A DNA stretch of 64,000 nt from Palsa-504 sp050698755 (GTDB lineage Bacteria > Actinomycetota > Actinomycetes > Streptosporangiales > Streptosporangiaceae). How positions within the stretch are numbered: the stretch's first letter is position 1; each line of letters opens with the position of its first letter. The stretch spans positions 1-64,000 of the forward strand of contig JBOHCK010000001.1 in NCBI GenBank assembly GCA_050698755.1. The letters run 5' to 3'. The notes beneath the pieces are model-generated. The model saw only the letters and a list, made by a program, of their open reading frames with translations, searched no databases and was not told where the DNA came from. The position numbers and the translations under genes were made by a program. This document shows positions 16,806-24,000 of the stretch, in pieces.

Positions 16806-17891
16806 TTACCGCGTCGTTACGGCACGGGGGCCAACGCGAACCCGAACCGCGCCGCAGGCACACGACGGATGCGGTGGCCAGGTCCGGCGCCGCCACTGCC
16901 AGTCCGGGAGAACCACTTCGAGGGTCCCGTTCACGGTAGCCGGGACCGCGGTCGCGGGGATCAGCGGGGCCGACCCGGCCTGGTCGATGAACGCCAGGGC
17001 CTGCGCGGAGGCCATCGTGGCCGTCATGGCGGCCAGCACGGTATCGCAGGCCTGCGGCTGGGCCGGGGCGAAGGTGGCCTGGGCCAGGATCTTAGGCCAG
17101 GCCGGATCCCCGTCGGCCTTGCGCATGTCCACGCAGCGCAGACAGGCCGACCGCCCCGGCCGGACCAGCGGCCCGACCACGCCGATCGCCTCGCTGGCCC
17201 AGACGGCCAGATGGGGCACGCGGTCACGCAGGAGGCCCTCGGTCAGGTCCGGCAGCGCCGGGGCGGTGAGGATCACCAGGTCGGGTACCGCGCCGTCGTC
17301 CAGGGTCCTGACGTCGGGGGCTGCCCGCCCGACCGCCCGGGCGGCGCCCTCCTGCCTCGGCTCGCCCAGGTCCGCCCGGATCAGCCCGGCGGGCGCGAGA
17401 TCGGCAGGCCGGGCCGCTCCCGAATCGGTGCACGTGACGTGCCCCACGCCGGAGGCGGCCAGGAAGGTCGCGACGCACGCGCCGGTCCGGCCCGCCCCGT
17501 GGATCCTGACGAAGGCGGCCCGGCGGCGCGCCAGGGTGCGGGCCCCGCCGTCCCCGTCCGCGTACGCCAGCGAGGCGGTCGCGAGTTCCGGGGCCAGGCG
17601 CGCCCGCAGTTCGTCGGGGAGGCTGGCGTGCAGCCGGGCCGGGTAGTCATCGAGCACGCCCGCCGCCGCCAGCACCGCGAGCACGTCGCTGGCCGCCTGC
17701 TCGCAAACGCCGTACGTCCCGGCCGTGGCGATGACCGCCGCGCGATCCCGGCTCCCGTCCAGCAGGCTGATGACGGCCGCGGTCCGGCCGAGCCCGCCAA
17801 TCGCGACCGCCCGCCGCGGATCCACGCCCACCTGCAGCGTGTCGCGGTCCCGCCACACCGGCAGCAGCCCCGCCTTCAATGCTGGCCTCAT
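16806..17891 (-). CDS. ThiF-like / TOMM leader-binding-type E1 domain protein
   Basis: A 361-residue protein with a degenerate E1-like fold. A Rossmann segment (VRIHGAGRTGACVATFLAASG, with the glycine pattern of ThiF/MoeB ATP sites) lies mid-protein. Two cysteine pairs, CLRC and CACG, near the end look like the zinc knot of E1 enzymes and of TOMM precursor-leader-binding proteins. The N-terminal 90 residues resemble the leader-peptide clamp (PVWRDRDTLQVGVDPR). No precursor peptide or cyclodehydratase partner is seen nearby; solo copies beside an ABC1 kinase occur in many actinobacteria. Start ATG 17891 is a best guess: no strong ribosome-binding site is present and ATG 17915 is also possible. 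Partner and function unknown. Confidence 0.75.
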   Translation of the reverse strand: MRPALKAGLLPVWRDRDTLQVGVDPRRAVAIGGLGRTAAVISLLDGSRDRAAVIATAGTYGVCEQAASDVLAVLAAAGVLDDYPARLHASLPDELRARLAPELATASLAYADGDGGARTLARRRAAFVRIHGAGRTGACVATFLAASGVGHVTCTDSGAARPADLAPAGLIRADLGEPRQEGAARAVGRAAPDVRTLDDGAVPDLVILTAPALPDLTEGLLRDRVPHLAVWASEAIGVVGPLVRPGRSACLRCVDMRKADGDPAWPKILAQATFAPAQPQACDTVLAAMTATMASAQALAFIDQAGSAPLIPATAVPATVNGTLEVVLPDWQWRRRTWPPHPSCACGAVRVRVGPRAVTTR

Positions 17892-17968
17892 AGCCACATG
17901 CTGACACCAAGCCATGACATTCCCGAACGGTGCCCTTCCGGGAAAGGCCGCGCACACCCCTTGACGAC

Positions 17969-18002
17969 GCATCTATCAAAGTGATATCACTTTGATAGAT
18001 GC
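17969..18002. promoter_or_regulatory. Perfect 34-bp palindromic operator
   Basis: GC + ATCTATCAAAGTGAT and its exact reverse complement form an uninterrupted 34-bp palindrome centred between 17985 and 17986. It is strikingly A+T rich for this genome. A TTGACG (17961-17966) sits just left of it, and TATCAC (17985-17990) lies at -10 spacing in the centre, so the palindrome would cover the core promoter of the small membrane protein gene that starts at 18041. The dyad without a loop fits a dimeric repressor site rather than a terminator. The cognate regulator is unknown. Confidence 0.75.
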
Positions 18003-18040
18003 TCGGACGGCCGGGCACCACAAGTACAGAGGAGAATCCG

Positions 18041-18283
18041 ATGCGAAACATGTATGCGCACCCCACTTACGCGCCCCCTGGGATCATGAAGGTCATCCCG
18101 TTCTGGGAGTACCGCTACCCGAGGACCTTCATCGGCATGGGCGCGACCGGTGCTGCCTTGTGCGTCATCGCGGGCGCCATTCTGATGGCCGTGGGGTACT
18201 ACCCCTGGGGAGTCGCGCTGTTCGCGGCGGCGGCACTGCGCAGCTGGATCGCGTACCAGCTCGTGCAGTTCGTCCACAGCTAG
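18041..18283 (+). CDS. Small two-helix membrane protein
   Basis: An 80-residue protein with an aromatic, proline-rich N-terminus (MYAHPTYAPPGIMKVIPFWEYRYPR) and two hydrophobic segments, about residues 29-50 and 53-75, that should span the membrane as a hairpin. I do not recognise a named family. ATG 18041 has a strong AGAGGAG site seven bases upstream. The gene is monocistronic: a large palindrome overlaps its promoter, and a GC hairpin with a T run follows. That layout suggests a dedicated, tightly regulated response. Confidence 0.8.
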   Translation: MRNMYAHPTYAPPGIMKVIPFWEYRYPRTFIGMGATGAALCVIAGAILMAVGYYPWGVALFAAAALRSWIAYQLVQFVHS

Positions 18284-18372
18284 CCTTCGGACGGGCCGCC
18301 AGGCCACCAGTCGATCCGGGGTCCGGCCGTCTCTAACAAGTCCCCCGACGGCCCCGCCCGATCGCAACCTCT

Positions 18373-18401
18373 AGCCCGCCGGCCTACGCCGGCGGGCTTT
18401 C
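18373..18401 (+). terminator. Rho-independent terminator after the small membrane protein
   Basis: AGCCCGCCGGC pairs perfectly with GCCGGCGGGCT across a CTAC loop and is followed by TT. It lies 90 bases after the stop of the 80-residue gene and on its strand. The stem is 11 bp and very GC rich. Confidence 0.8.
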
Positions 18402-18511
18402 GGCGGCCAGGGGCACTCCCAAGTCCCGGCGACCACCGGGTAACACGCGGGCGGTCCGAGAACACTGACAGGTGGAACCCATTACCGCGCCTGACGCTTC
18501 CGGAGGACCCC

Positions 18512-18976
18512 ATGACCACCGTCCGCATCGCGCACGCCGAGCCCAGGCCAGGAAAGCTGAGCACCGGGGGATTCTCGACCAAGGGTTTCCTGGTCGTGCT
18601 CGCCGACGACGTCGGCCACCGGGCGGTGCCGATCTGGATGACCAGCGAGCCAGGAGGAGGCGACCTGTCGGAGCTCCTCGGGTCCGCCCACGAGATCGTG
18701 ACGGCCAGCGCTCCGCAGGAACTCACCGCCCGGCTGCTGCACGCGGTCAACGCCACCGTGACCGGCGTGGACATCGACATGACCACCGCGGACGCGACGG
18801 AGTTGACCCCGCAAGCCACCGTCGCGCGGATCGGGCTCAGCGGTCCCGCGGGAACCCGGCAGGTCACGGCGGCCCTCGGCCTGGGCCTCGCCATGGCGGC
18901 CGCCGCGGATGCCCCGGTCCGGCTGCCCGACGCAGTGCTGGATCGCCTGGCCGCGCGCCGTGCTCGCCGACCCTGA
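18512..18976 (+). CDS. Bifunctional nuclease (DUF151)-like protein, divergent
   Basis: A 154-residue protein that follows the DUF151/bifunctional-nuclease pattern: a strand-rich start with AVPIWMTSEPGGGDLSELL at the position of the usual LPIWIG-EA segment, then TARLLHAVNATVTGVDID, and ALGLGLAMAAAADAPVRLP, matching the DAIALA(V/L)R-APIxV helix. The conserved H of the RPLTHDL box is not obvious, so it is a remote member. The reading ends with RRARRP and TGA, but coding-like sequence continues in another frame (18960-19133), so this may be the front part of a frameshifted gene. ATG 18512 follows a GGAGG. Confidence 0.6.
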   Translation: MTTVRIAHAEPRPGKLSTGGFSTKGFLVVLADDVGHRAVPIWMTSEPGGGDLSELLGSAHEIVTASAPQELTARLLHAVNATVTGVDIDMTTADATELTPQATVARIGLSGPAGTRQVTAALGLGLAMAAAADAPVRLPDAVLDRLAARRARRP

Positions 18977-19133
18977 CAACCACATCGTCACCGTCGCCGG
19001 CCAGCCCGACTGGACCGGGCATGAGGTCACCGCGAGCGTTCCCGGCGACACCTACACCGTTATGTTCGGGGTCTTCCTGGCCGGCCCCGGCCGCATCGAG
19101 CTACGCGACCCGGAACTGACCCGGCCCGCCTAA
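18960..19133 (+). pseudogene. Downstream fragment, probable frameshifted C-terminal domain of the DUF151-like gene
   Basis: A 57-residue frame from GTG 18960 to TAA. It has clear protein character (WTGHEVTASVPGDTYTVMFG, then GVFLAGPGRIELRDPEL), a beta-sandwich-like pattern also seen at the ends of actinobacterial regulatory proteins. There is no ribosome-binding site, and the frame is shifted by one relative to the preceding gene, which ends 16 bases into it. Either a single-base indel split one gene, or this is a coupled mini-cistron. Confidence 0.45.
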
Positions 19134-19137
19134 CCGG

Positions 19138-19518
19138 CTATCGCTCCGACTGCGCGGTTGGCGAACCACCGTCCCGCTGCTGGCCGGCGGCAATCCTGAT
19201 GGCGGCGTCGATGGACTCGACCGAGTATTTCGGCCCCATGTCCCGCAGGGCCCGGCCCAGATCCATCATCCAGCTCGTTTCCGCCAGTACGGACTGACCG
19301 TCGAATACGGCCGCGCCGTCGGGATCCGAGGTATCGATCACGGGCAGGCGATCAACGCTGGCCGCGATTCGCACCGCCGCCAGCCGGCCGGTGGCCAGCT
19401 CGGCCTGGAGCGCCTTGATCCGCCTTCTCCTGGAGTGTCCCTCGCCAGCCTGGACCGCCAGCTCGCGCAGCCCCTGCAGGACGTCGACGAGCTGCGCCAG
19501 CCGTTCCTGATCGATCAT
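19138..19518 (-). CDS. Hypothetical protein, helical N-terminus
   Basis: A 126-residue protein with no recognised family. Residues 1-45 look like an amphipathic helical pair with a basic patch (SRRRRIK). The middle reads VRIAASVDRLPVIDTSDPDG and the C-terminal half is mixed helix. ATG 19518 is supported by GGAGGAGAGGGACC just upstream and by a four-base ATGA overlap with the stop of the DUF1275 gene, so the two genes are translationally coupled. It may be a cytoplasmic partner or accessory of the membrane protein, which is inference only. Confidence 0.65.
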   Translation of the reverse strand: MIDQERLAQLVDVLQGLRELAVQAGEGHSRRRRIKALQAELATGRLAAVRIAASVDRLPVIDTSDPDGAAVFDGQSVLAETSWMMDLGRALRDMGPKYSVESIDAAIRIAAGQQRDGGSPTAQSER

Positions 19519-20378
19519 CTGGTCCCTCTCCTCCCATCTGCGCGGGCCTGCCCGGCCGTCCGGGCCCGAGGCCAGGTGGCCAGCACGACGCAGGTGATCA
19601 GCGCGGCCAGCGGAAGGGCCGGGACACCGTCCGGCGCGGTCGCCACGAGCAGGCCAGTCAGGCTGGCGCCCGCCGCGAGCCCGAGCAGGACCCCGAGGCG
19701 CCGCCAGCGGTCCGGAGCGCGCGGCCCCGGGCTGACCAGCGAGCTGACCAGCCCGGTCAAGGTCCCGGTGAGGTAGGTGGTCGACACCTCGGTCAAACCC
19801 ATGTTCTTGACCGCCGATGACTGTACCCCCATCCCAGCCGCCGCCATCGCGAGCAAGCAGAACTGCACCCACCCGCCCGGCCGGGCCCCGGTGACCTCCC
19901 ACCCAACGGCGAACCCGCCGAGCAGGGCCAGCTCGGCCAGCAGCGCCCAGGTGATGTGAACCGGCCACGCCCCCGCCCGTCCCTCGCCCGCCTGCGCGTC
20001 ACCCTCCTTGCCCTCTGCGTCCTTGCCGCCCCCGCCCCCGTCCTTCCCGATCCCGATCCCGCCCGCGTCCTTCCCGGCCCCGACCCCGCCTCCGCCCACG
20101 TCAGCCGCGGTCCGGCCGCTCGTCCCCCGGGCACCCACGGCGATGCGGCTGCCGCAGACCACGCCGGCGATGTACCCGAGGATGGCGAGGGCCGTGTGAC
20201 TGGCCAGCGTCAGCGACCCGCGGGCCGCGGCGAGCCCCCACAGCACGATGTTCCCCGTCATGACGCTGGTGAAGACGGTCCCGAGCCTGGTGAAGCTGGC
20301 CACGTCCATCGCCCCCGACGCGAACGTCAGCGCGACCGCGATCACCGTCAAGACCTGCCCACTCGGCCTATGGTCCAT
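19515..20378 (-). CDS. DUF1275 (YoaK-like) membrane protein
   Basis: A 287-residue integral membrane protein of the YoaK/DUF1275 family, function unknown. The signature GAMDVASFTRLGTVFTSVMTGN is near the N-terminus, and about six hydrophobic segments follow, with GLTEVSTTYLTGTLT in the second half. A Gly/Asp/Lys low-complexity loop of about 50 residues (around residues 85-130, GGIGIGKDGGGGGKDAEG) splits the two halves and is much longer than usual. ATG 20378 is chosen because the family begins at about this point, though an in-frame GTG 18 bases upstream is possible. Stop and next start share ATGA. Confidence 0.82.
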   Translation of the reverse strand: MDHRPSGQVLTVIAVALTFASGAMDVASFTRLGTVFTSVMTGNIVLWGLAAARGSLTLASHTALAILGYIAGVVCGSRIAVGARGTSGRTAADVGGGGVGAGKDAGGIGIGKDGGGGGKDAEGKEGDAQAGEGRAGAWPVHITWALLAELALLGGFAVGWEVTGARPGGWVQFCLLAMAAAGMGVQSSAVKNMGLTEVSTTYLTGTLTGLVSSLVSPGPRAPDRWRRLGVLLGLAAGASLTGLLVATAPDGVPALPLAALITCVVLATWPRARTAGQARADGRRGTR

Positions 20379-20692
20379 GGCCCGCAAGGAGATCACCTCA
20401 GGACCCCGCCAGGCAAGCCGGACCCCTTGCCGCCGAACCACAACGCTCCTGCCTGGGGGTCGCCGACCCATGCCTGAGACCCCATGAGTCACGAGTGAGT
20501 GGTGGATCCAGTGAGTTTGGTGTTGCGTATAGCCCTGGAATTATCCTCCCGGTAAAGATGCCGGACCCTCGTACCCCTGAGCGAATAGATGCAGCTGTGG
20601 TCAGCGGGACAACTGAGGCACCGGGAAAGCGTAGGCCAGACCGCCCGGCGCTACCGAAGCCGGCGCCAGGTCGAGTCGGGCAAAGACCGAGG
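20379..20692. other. Intergenic stretch, no gene seen
   Basis: About 310 bases separate the DUF1275 start from the vWA gene stop, both on the minus strand. No open frame with a ribosome-binding site or family pattern was found. It should hold the DUF1275 promoter and any terminator of the four-gene operon. A GGAAT at 20537 lacks a GTT at sigma-R spacing. Confidence 0.5.
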
Positions 20693-21949
20693 TCACTCCG
20701 GCTCGACCCGGACGGCCCGGGCCCAGACCGGCGCGTCGGGCGCGCCGGGGCCGAGCAGCCCGACGACGACCCGCATCCCCTTGGGCGGCGCCGACGGCCA
20801 GGGCGTGTACCCGTCGGTCAGCACGACCGTGACGGCGGGCCTGGGCCGCAGCGCGGCCGCGGCCTCGATGCCCGCGCCCATGTTGGTGCCGCCGCCGCCG
20901 ACGAGCTGCACCTGGCGGGCCGAACTCACCCGCTGCGCGGGCGCGACCGCGTAGTCGCAGGCCAGCACCCGGACCTGCCGGGCCAGCCCGAGGGCCTGCA
21001 GCAGCCCCTCGACCTCGGATAGCGCCATGGACAGCAGCGACTCGGTCATGCTGCCCGAGGTGTCGCAGACCACGGCGACCTCGGGCACCGGCCGGCGCAG
21101 CGCCGGGAGCACGACGTCACCCGCGACGGCGGACCGGCGCGAGGGCCGCCGGTAGGAGTAGTCGACGGCCCCGGACACCTCGAAGACCGCCCGGCGCAAC
21201 TCGGCGGCGAGCACCTTGCGCCAGTTGACCCGCGGGCTGAGGACCTGTTCCGCCCAGCGCAGCATCCCGGCCGGGACGTCCCCGGCCAGCTTGGCGTGCG
21301 AGATGACGTCCTGCGCGACCTGGCGCCGCAGCAGGTCCGCCTGCCAGTCAGGCAGCCCGCCCGGCTCCTGGCCCGGCCGCGGCACCCCGTCCGCGCCGCT
21401 CCCGCAGTCAAGCCAGCCGGCCTCCGCATCCCCGGCTTTTTCCTGACCCGAACGGCCCGTGGTTTCTCCCCCGATCCCGCCCTCGAGTCCCTGAACCGAA
21501 CGCCGCCCGTCCCGGATCACCGCGTAATACTGCTCGGCCAGCAGCCCGTCCTGCGCGCCCAGGTCCCGGGGGAGGACCGGGCTGCCGGGCAGGTCAAGCC
21601 CGGCCGGCACCAGGTCGTCGTTGATCTCCGCGTCCGCCGCCCTGATCCAGTCGCGCGCGTCGCGCCCCCGGTCCTCGCCCGCGCCGACCCCCGAAGCCTG
21701 GGCCCGCTCCGCGTGGGTCCGCAGCAGATGGCACACGTGGTGGACCAGCACGCTGCCGAGCTGCGCCGGGGTCCACTCGGCGGTGAGCTCGGGATCGACG
21801 CGCATCCGCCAGTTCTCGTCCACCGACACGGTCCCGCTCCCCGGGTCGGCGATCACCTGCGCCCCGAACACCCCGGTGGCCAGGTAGGGGAACCGGGTCG
21901 CCGCCCACAGCCGGGCCGCCGCCAGTCCCTCGATCCTGCCGCCGGACAT
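20693..21949 (-). CDS. vWA domain protein, DUF2201-type metallopeptidase-like
   Basis: A 418-residue protein of the DUF2201 group. The N-terminal half has a degenerate peptidase-like helix VLVHHVCHLLRTH, where the Glu of HExxH is missing. A low-complexity acidic/Gly linker follows (about 165-205). The C-terminal von Willebrand A domain has an intact MIDAS start (VVCDTSGSM), then GGGGTNMGAGIEAA and VLTDGYTPWP. Such proteins work with MoxR AAA+ ATPases in metal- or complex-remodelling roles that are still poorly defined. It follows the MoxR gene by 12 bases and is the last gene of a four-gene operon. Confidence 0.85.
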   Translation of the reverse strand: MSGGRIEGLAAARLWAATRFPYLATGVFGAQVIADPGSGTVSVDENWRMRVDPELTAEWTPAQLGSVLVHHVCHLLRTHAERAQASGVGAGEDRGRDARDWIRAADAEINDDLVPAGLDLPGSPVLPRDLGAQDGLLAEQYYAVIRDGRRSVQGLEGGIGGETTGRSGQEKAGDAEAGWLDCGSGADGVPRPGQEPGGLPDWQADLLRRQVAQDVISHAKLAGDVPAGMLRWAEQVLSPRVNWRKVLAAELRRAVFEVSGAVDYSYRRPSRRSAVAGDVVLPALRRPVPEVAVVCDTSGSMTESLLSMALSEVEGLLQALGLARQVRVLACDYAVAPAQRVSSARQVQLVGGGGTNMGAGIEAAAALRPRPAVTVVLTDGYTPWPSAPPKGMRVVVGLLGPGAPDAPVWARAVRVEPE

Positions 21950-21961
21950 CGCCCGCCGGGC

Positions 21962-23062
21962 CTACATCAGGCCCGCGTCGCGCAGGACCGGGGCGAACAG
22001 CTTGATCTCGGCGGGCATCTGCACGACGCCCGCGGGGCGGCACTTGGCGAGCACCCGCGCGGCCGTGGCCCCGACGTCGGGTGCGGTCTCGGCGGCGAGG
22101 CCGAGGACCTGCCAGCCGGCGGCCCAGCGCTCCGGGGTCGGGTTGGCCGCGACCGCGGCCGCGATCGCGGCCAGCGCGGCGTACGCGCGGTCGCCTCGTT
22201 CCGGCAGCCGGAACGAGGCCGGGTCGGCCAGGACCTGCTCCGGGTCGGGCAGGTCCATCTGGACCAGCCAGGCCAGGAACTCCACGCCCGCGCCGTCGCC
22301 GACGGCCCCGGCGATCAGGGCCGACCGCGCCTCATCCGACGCGCCGGCCGCGCCCGCGGCGGCCATCAGGCGCGCCGCCATGTCCCAGGTCCGAGGCGAC
22401 GGCCAGCCGCGCCCCGCCGTCGCCGGGTCGGACGGAACCGCGCACGCCAAAGCGGGCCTGACGTGCAGGAACGCGGCGACCAGGCCGCGGGCCATGATCT
22501 GTTCGGCCTCCCAGCCGTCGGGCAGCAGCGGGACCACGGGGGCCGCCCAGCCGCCGGCGAGCCCGTCGGCCACCGCCCGCGGGTCGGTCCGCCAGGCCAG
22601 GTGGCAGAGCCGGTTGGCCAGCGGCGCGGACAGGTCCCAGCCGTCGGCGGCCTGCTCGGGCGGGTTGGCCGCGGCCACGACCGCGACCTCGTCCGGCAGG
22701 ACCAGGTCGCCCACGGCCCGCTCGAGCACGACCCGCAGCAGGGCGGCCTGGACGGCGGGCGGCGCGGTGGACAGCTCGTCGAGGAACAGCAGGCCGCGCC
22801 CGGCCTCGGCCAGCCGGCGCGCCCACGCCGGGGGAGCGAACCGGACGCCGTCGCCGACCACGATGGGCAGCCCGGCGAAGTCGGAAGGCTCCCTGATCGA
22901 GGCGATGACCGTCTCGCAAGGCAGGCCCATCGTCAAAGCCATGGCCCGGATCGCGGAGGTCTTCCCGGTGCCAGGCGCGCCCCACAGCAGCACGGGCACC
23001 CGGGCCGCGACCGCGACCCCGAGCGCCTCGGCCGCCGGGTTCGAGCCAGGGGTAACGCTCAC
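21962..23062 (-). CDS. MoxR-type AAA+ ATPase
   Basis: A 366-residue AAA+ ATPase: Walker A GAPGTGKT near residue 27, Walker B LLFLDE, sensor-1 region VVAAANPPEQA, and an arginine-bearing LANRLCHLAW block. The C-terminal 150 residues form the helical lid. MoxR ATPases remodel vWA partners. The start is GTG 23062, which overlaps the TGA of the upstream gene as GTGA. Longer upstream frames only shadow that gene. Coupling to a vWA partner (downstream) and to two unknown proteins (upstream) points to a dedicated four-protein machine. Confidence 0.88.
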   Translation of the reverse strand: MSVTPGSNPAAEALGVAVAARVPVLLWGAPGTGKTSAIRAMALTMGLPCETVIASIREPSDFAGLPIVVGDGVRFAPPAWARRLAEAGRGLLFLDELSTAPPAVQAALLRVVLERAVGDLVLPDEVAVVAAANPPEQAADGWDLSAPLANRLCHLAWRTDPRAVADGLAGGWAAPVVPLLPDGWEAEQIMARGLVAAFLHVRPALACAVPSDPATAGRGWPSPRTWDMAARLMAAAGAAGASDEARSALIAGAVGDGAGVEFLAWLVQMDLPDPEQVLADPASFRLPERGDRAYAALAAIAAAVAANPTPERWAAGWQVLGLAAETAPDVGATAARVLAKCRPAGVVQMPAEIKLFAPVLRDAGLM

Positions 23063-24000
23063 ACCTCCCAGTGTGGCGCATGGCCGGCACCGTCGCCGCC
23101 ATCGTGCACGTCGAGCGGCTCGGGCTCCGCGCCGGGGGCGCGCATCCCGAGCACCCGGGCGTCGGGCCATCCCGCCCGCTCCACCGCCACCACGAGGTGC
23201 CGGTCCACCAGCGCCAGCCCGGCCGCCCAGACCCGGGCCAGCCACGAGGGCGACAGGGCGACCCGCAGCCTGCGCTGCTCGCCCCGCCCGGTCAGCTCGA
23301 CCGACCCCCAGCCCAAGGCCCCGGGCCCGGCGTGCAGTGACACGACGACCTGGTCCGGGTCGAGCCCGAGCCACTCTTCCGCGATGGGCCCGAGCCGGCC
23401 GGCCATCGCGGCCACCAGAGCGGGCCGGGCCCGCTCCTCGGCCAGCTCGCCGGAACCGGCACCCGCGTCCGCGTGCGCCGCGGCGACGTGCCCGGCCAGC
23501 CTGACCTGGAACCCGTACCCGAGCGCGAGCAGCGACAGCATGTCGGTCCTGCGCCGCCGGACCAGCTCAAGCTCCTCCTGGGCGCGCCGCCGCCTGCGCT
23601 GCACGCCTGCGGGCACCGACGGGTGCAGCCCCGCCGTCTGCCGCGCCGCCACCTGCATGGCCGGGGTGGTCCCGGTGAAGGCAAACGCGCCGGGCGCGCC
23701 CGGCATCGCGGCGGCTACGTCGTCCCAGCCGATGGCGATCTCGTCGCCGGGGCCGCGCGGGCCGATGGCGAGCACCGACAGGTCCTCGGCGTGCCGCGCC
23801 CACGCCTGCGCCACCTCTACGCACCGGGCCTTCTCCCCGCCCAGGGCGGCCAGCACGAGCTCGGCCTCGGCGTCGGGGTGCTCGGGCAGCCGCAGCGATC
23901 CCGCCTCCCAGCGGACGGCGTGCGTGCCCTGGCCGCACGGCACCCTGGCCTCGCAGCTGGGCAGGCAGGCATACCACTCGTCGTTCGGGATCACGGTCAC
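23059..24000 (-). CDS. Hypothetical protein of the MoxR/vWA operon (unknown 1)
   Basis: A 313-residue protein that I cannot place in a family. The N-terminus is cysteine-bearing (WYACLPSCEARVPCGQGTH), which could bind metal. A basic helix VQRRRRRAQEELELVRRRR lies in the middle, and the rest is alternating strands and helices with no transmembrane segment. The start is taken as GTG 24000, forming a GTGA overlap with the preceding stop, the same arrangement as its neighbours; GTG 24015 is an alternative. The stop overlaps the MoxR start. Because it is sandwiched between the two, it is probably produced stoichiometrically with the ATPase and may be an adaptor or target. Confidence 0.7.
   Translation of the reverse strand: MTVIPNDEWYACLPSCEARVPCGQGTHAVRWEAGSLRLPEHPDAEAELVLAALGGEKARCVEVAQAWARHAEDLSVLAIGPRGPGDEIAIGWDDVAAAMPGAPGAFAFTGTTPAMQVAARQTAGLHPSVPAGVQRRRRRAQEELELVRRRRTDMLSLLALGYGFQVRLAGHVAAAHADAGAGSGELAEERARPALVAAMAGRLGPIAEEWLGLDPDQVVVSLHAGPGALGWGSVELTGRGEQRRLRVALSPSWLARVWAAGLALVDRHLVVAVERAGWPDARVLGMRAPGAEPEPLDVHDGGDGAGHAPHWEV

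Noticed and set aside
20537..20565. Second sigma-R type promoter (GGAAT)
   Set aside because: No GTT occurs 18 or 19 bases downstream, and it does not face a thiol-stress gene.
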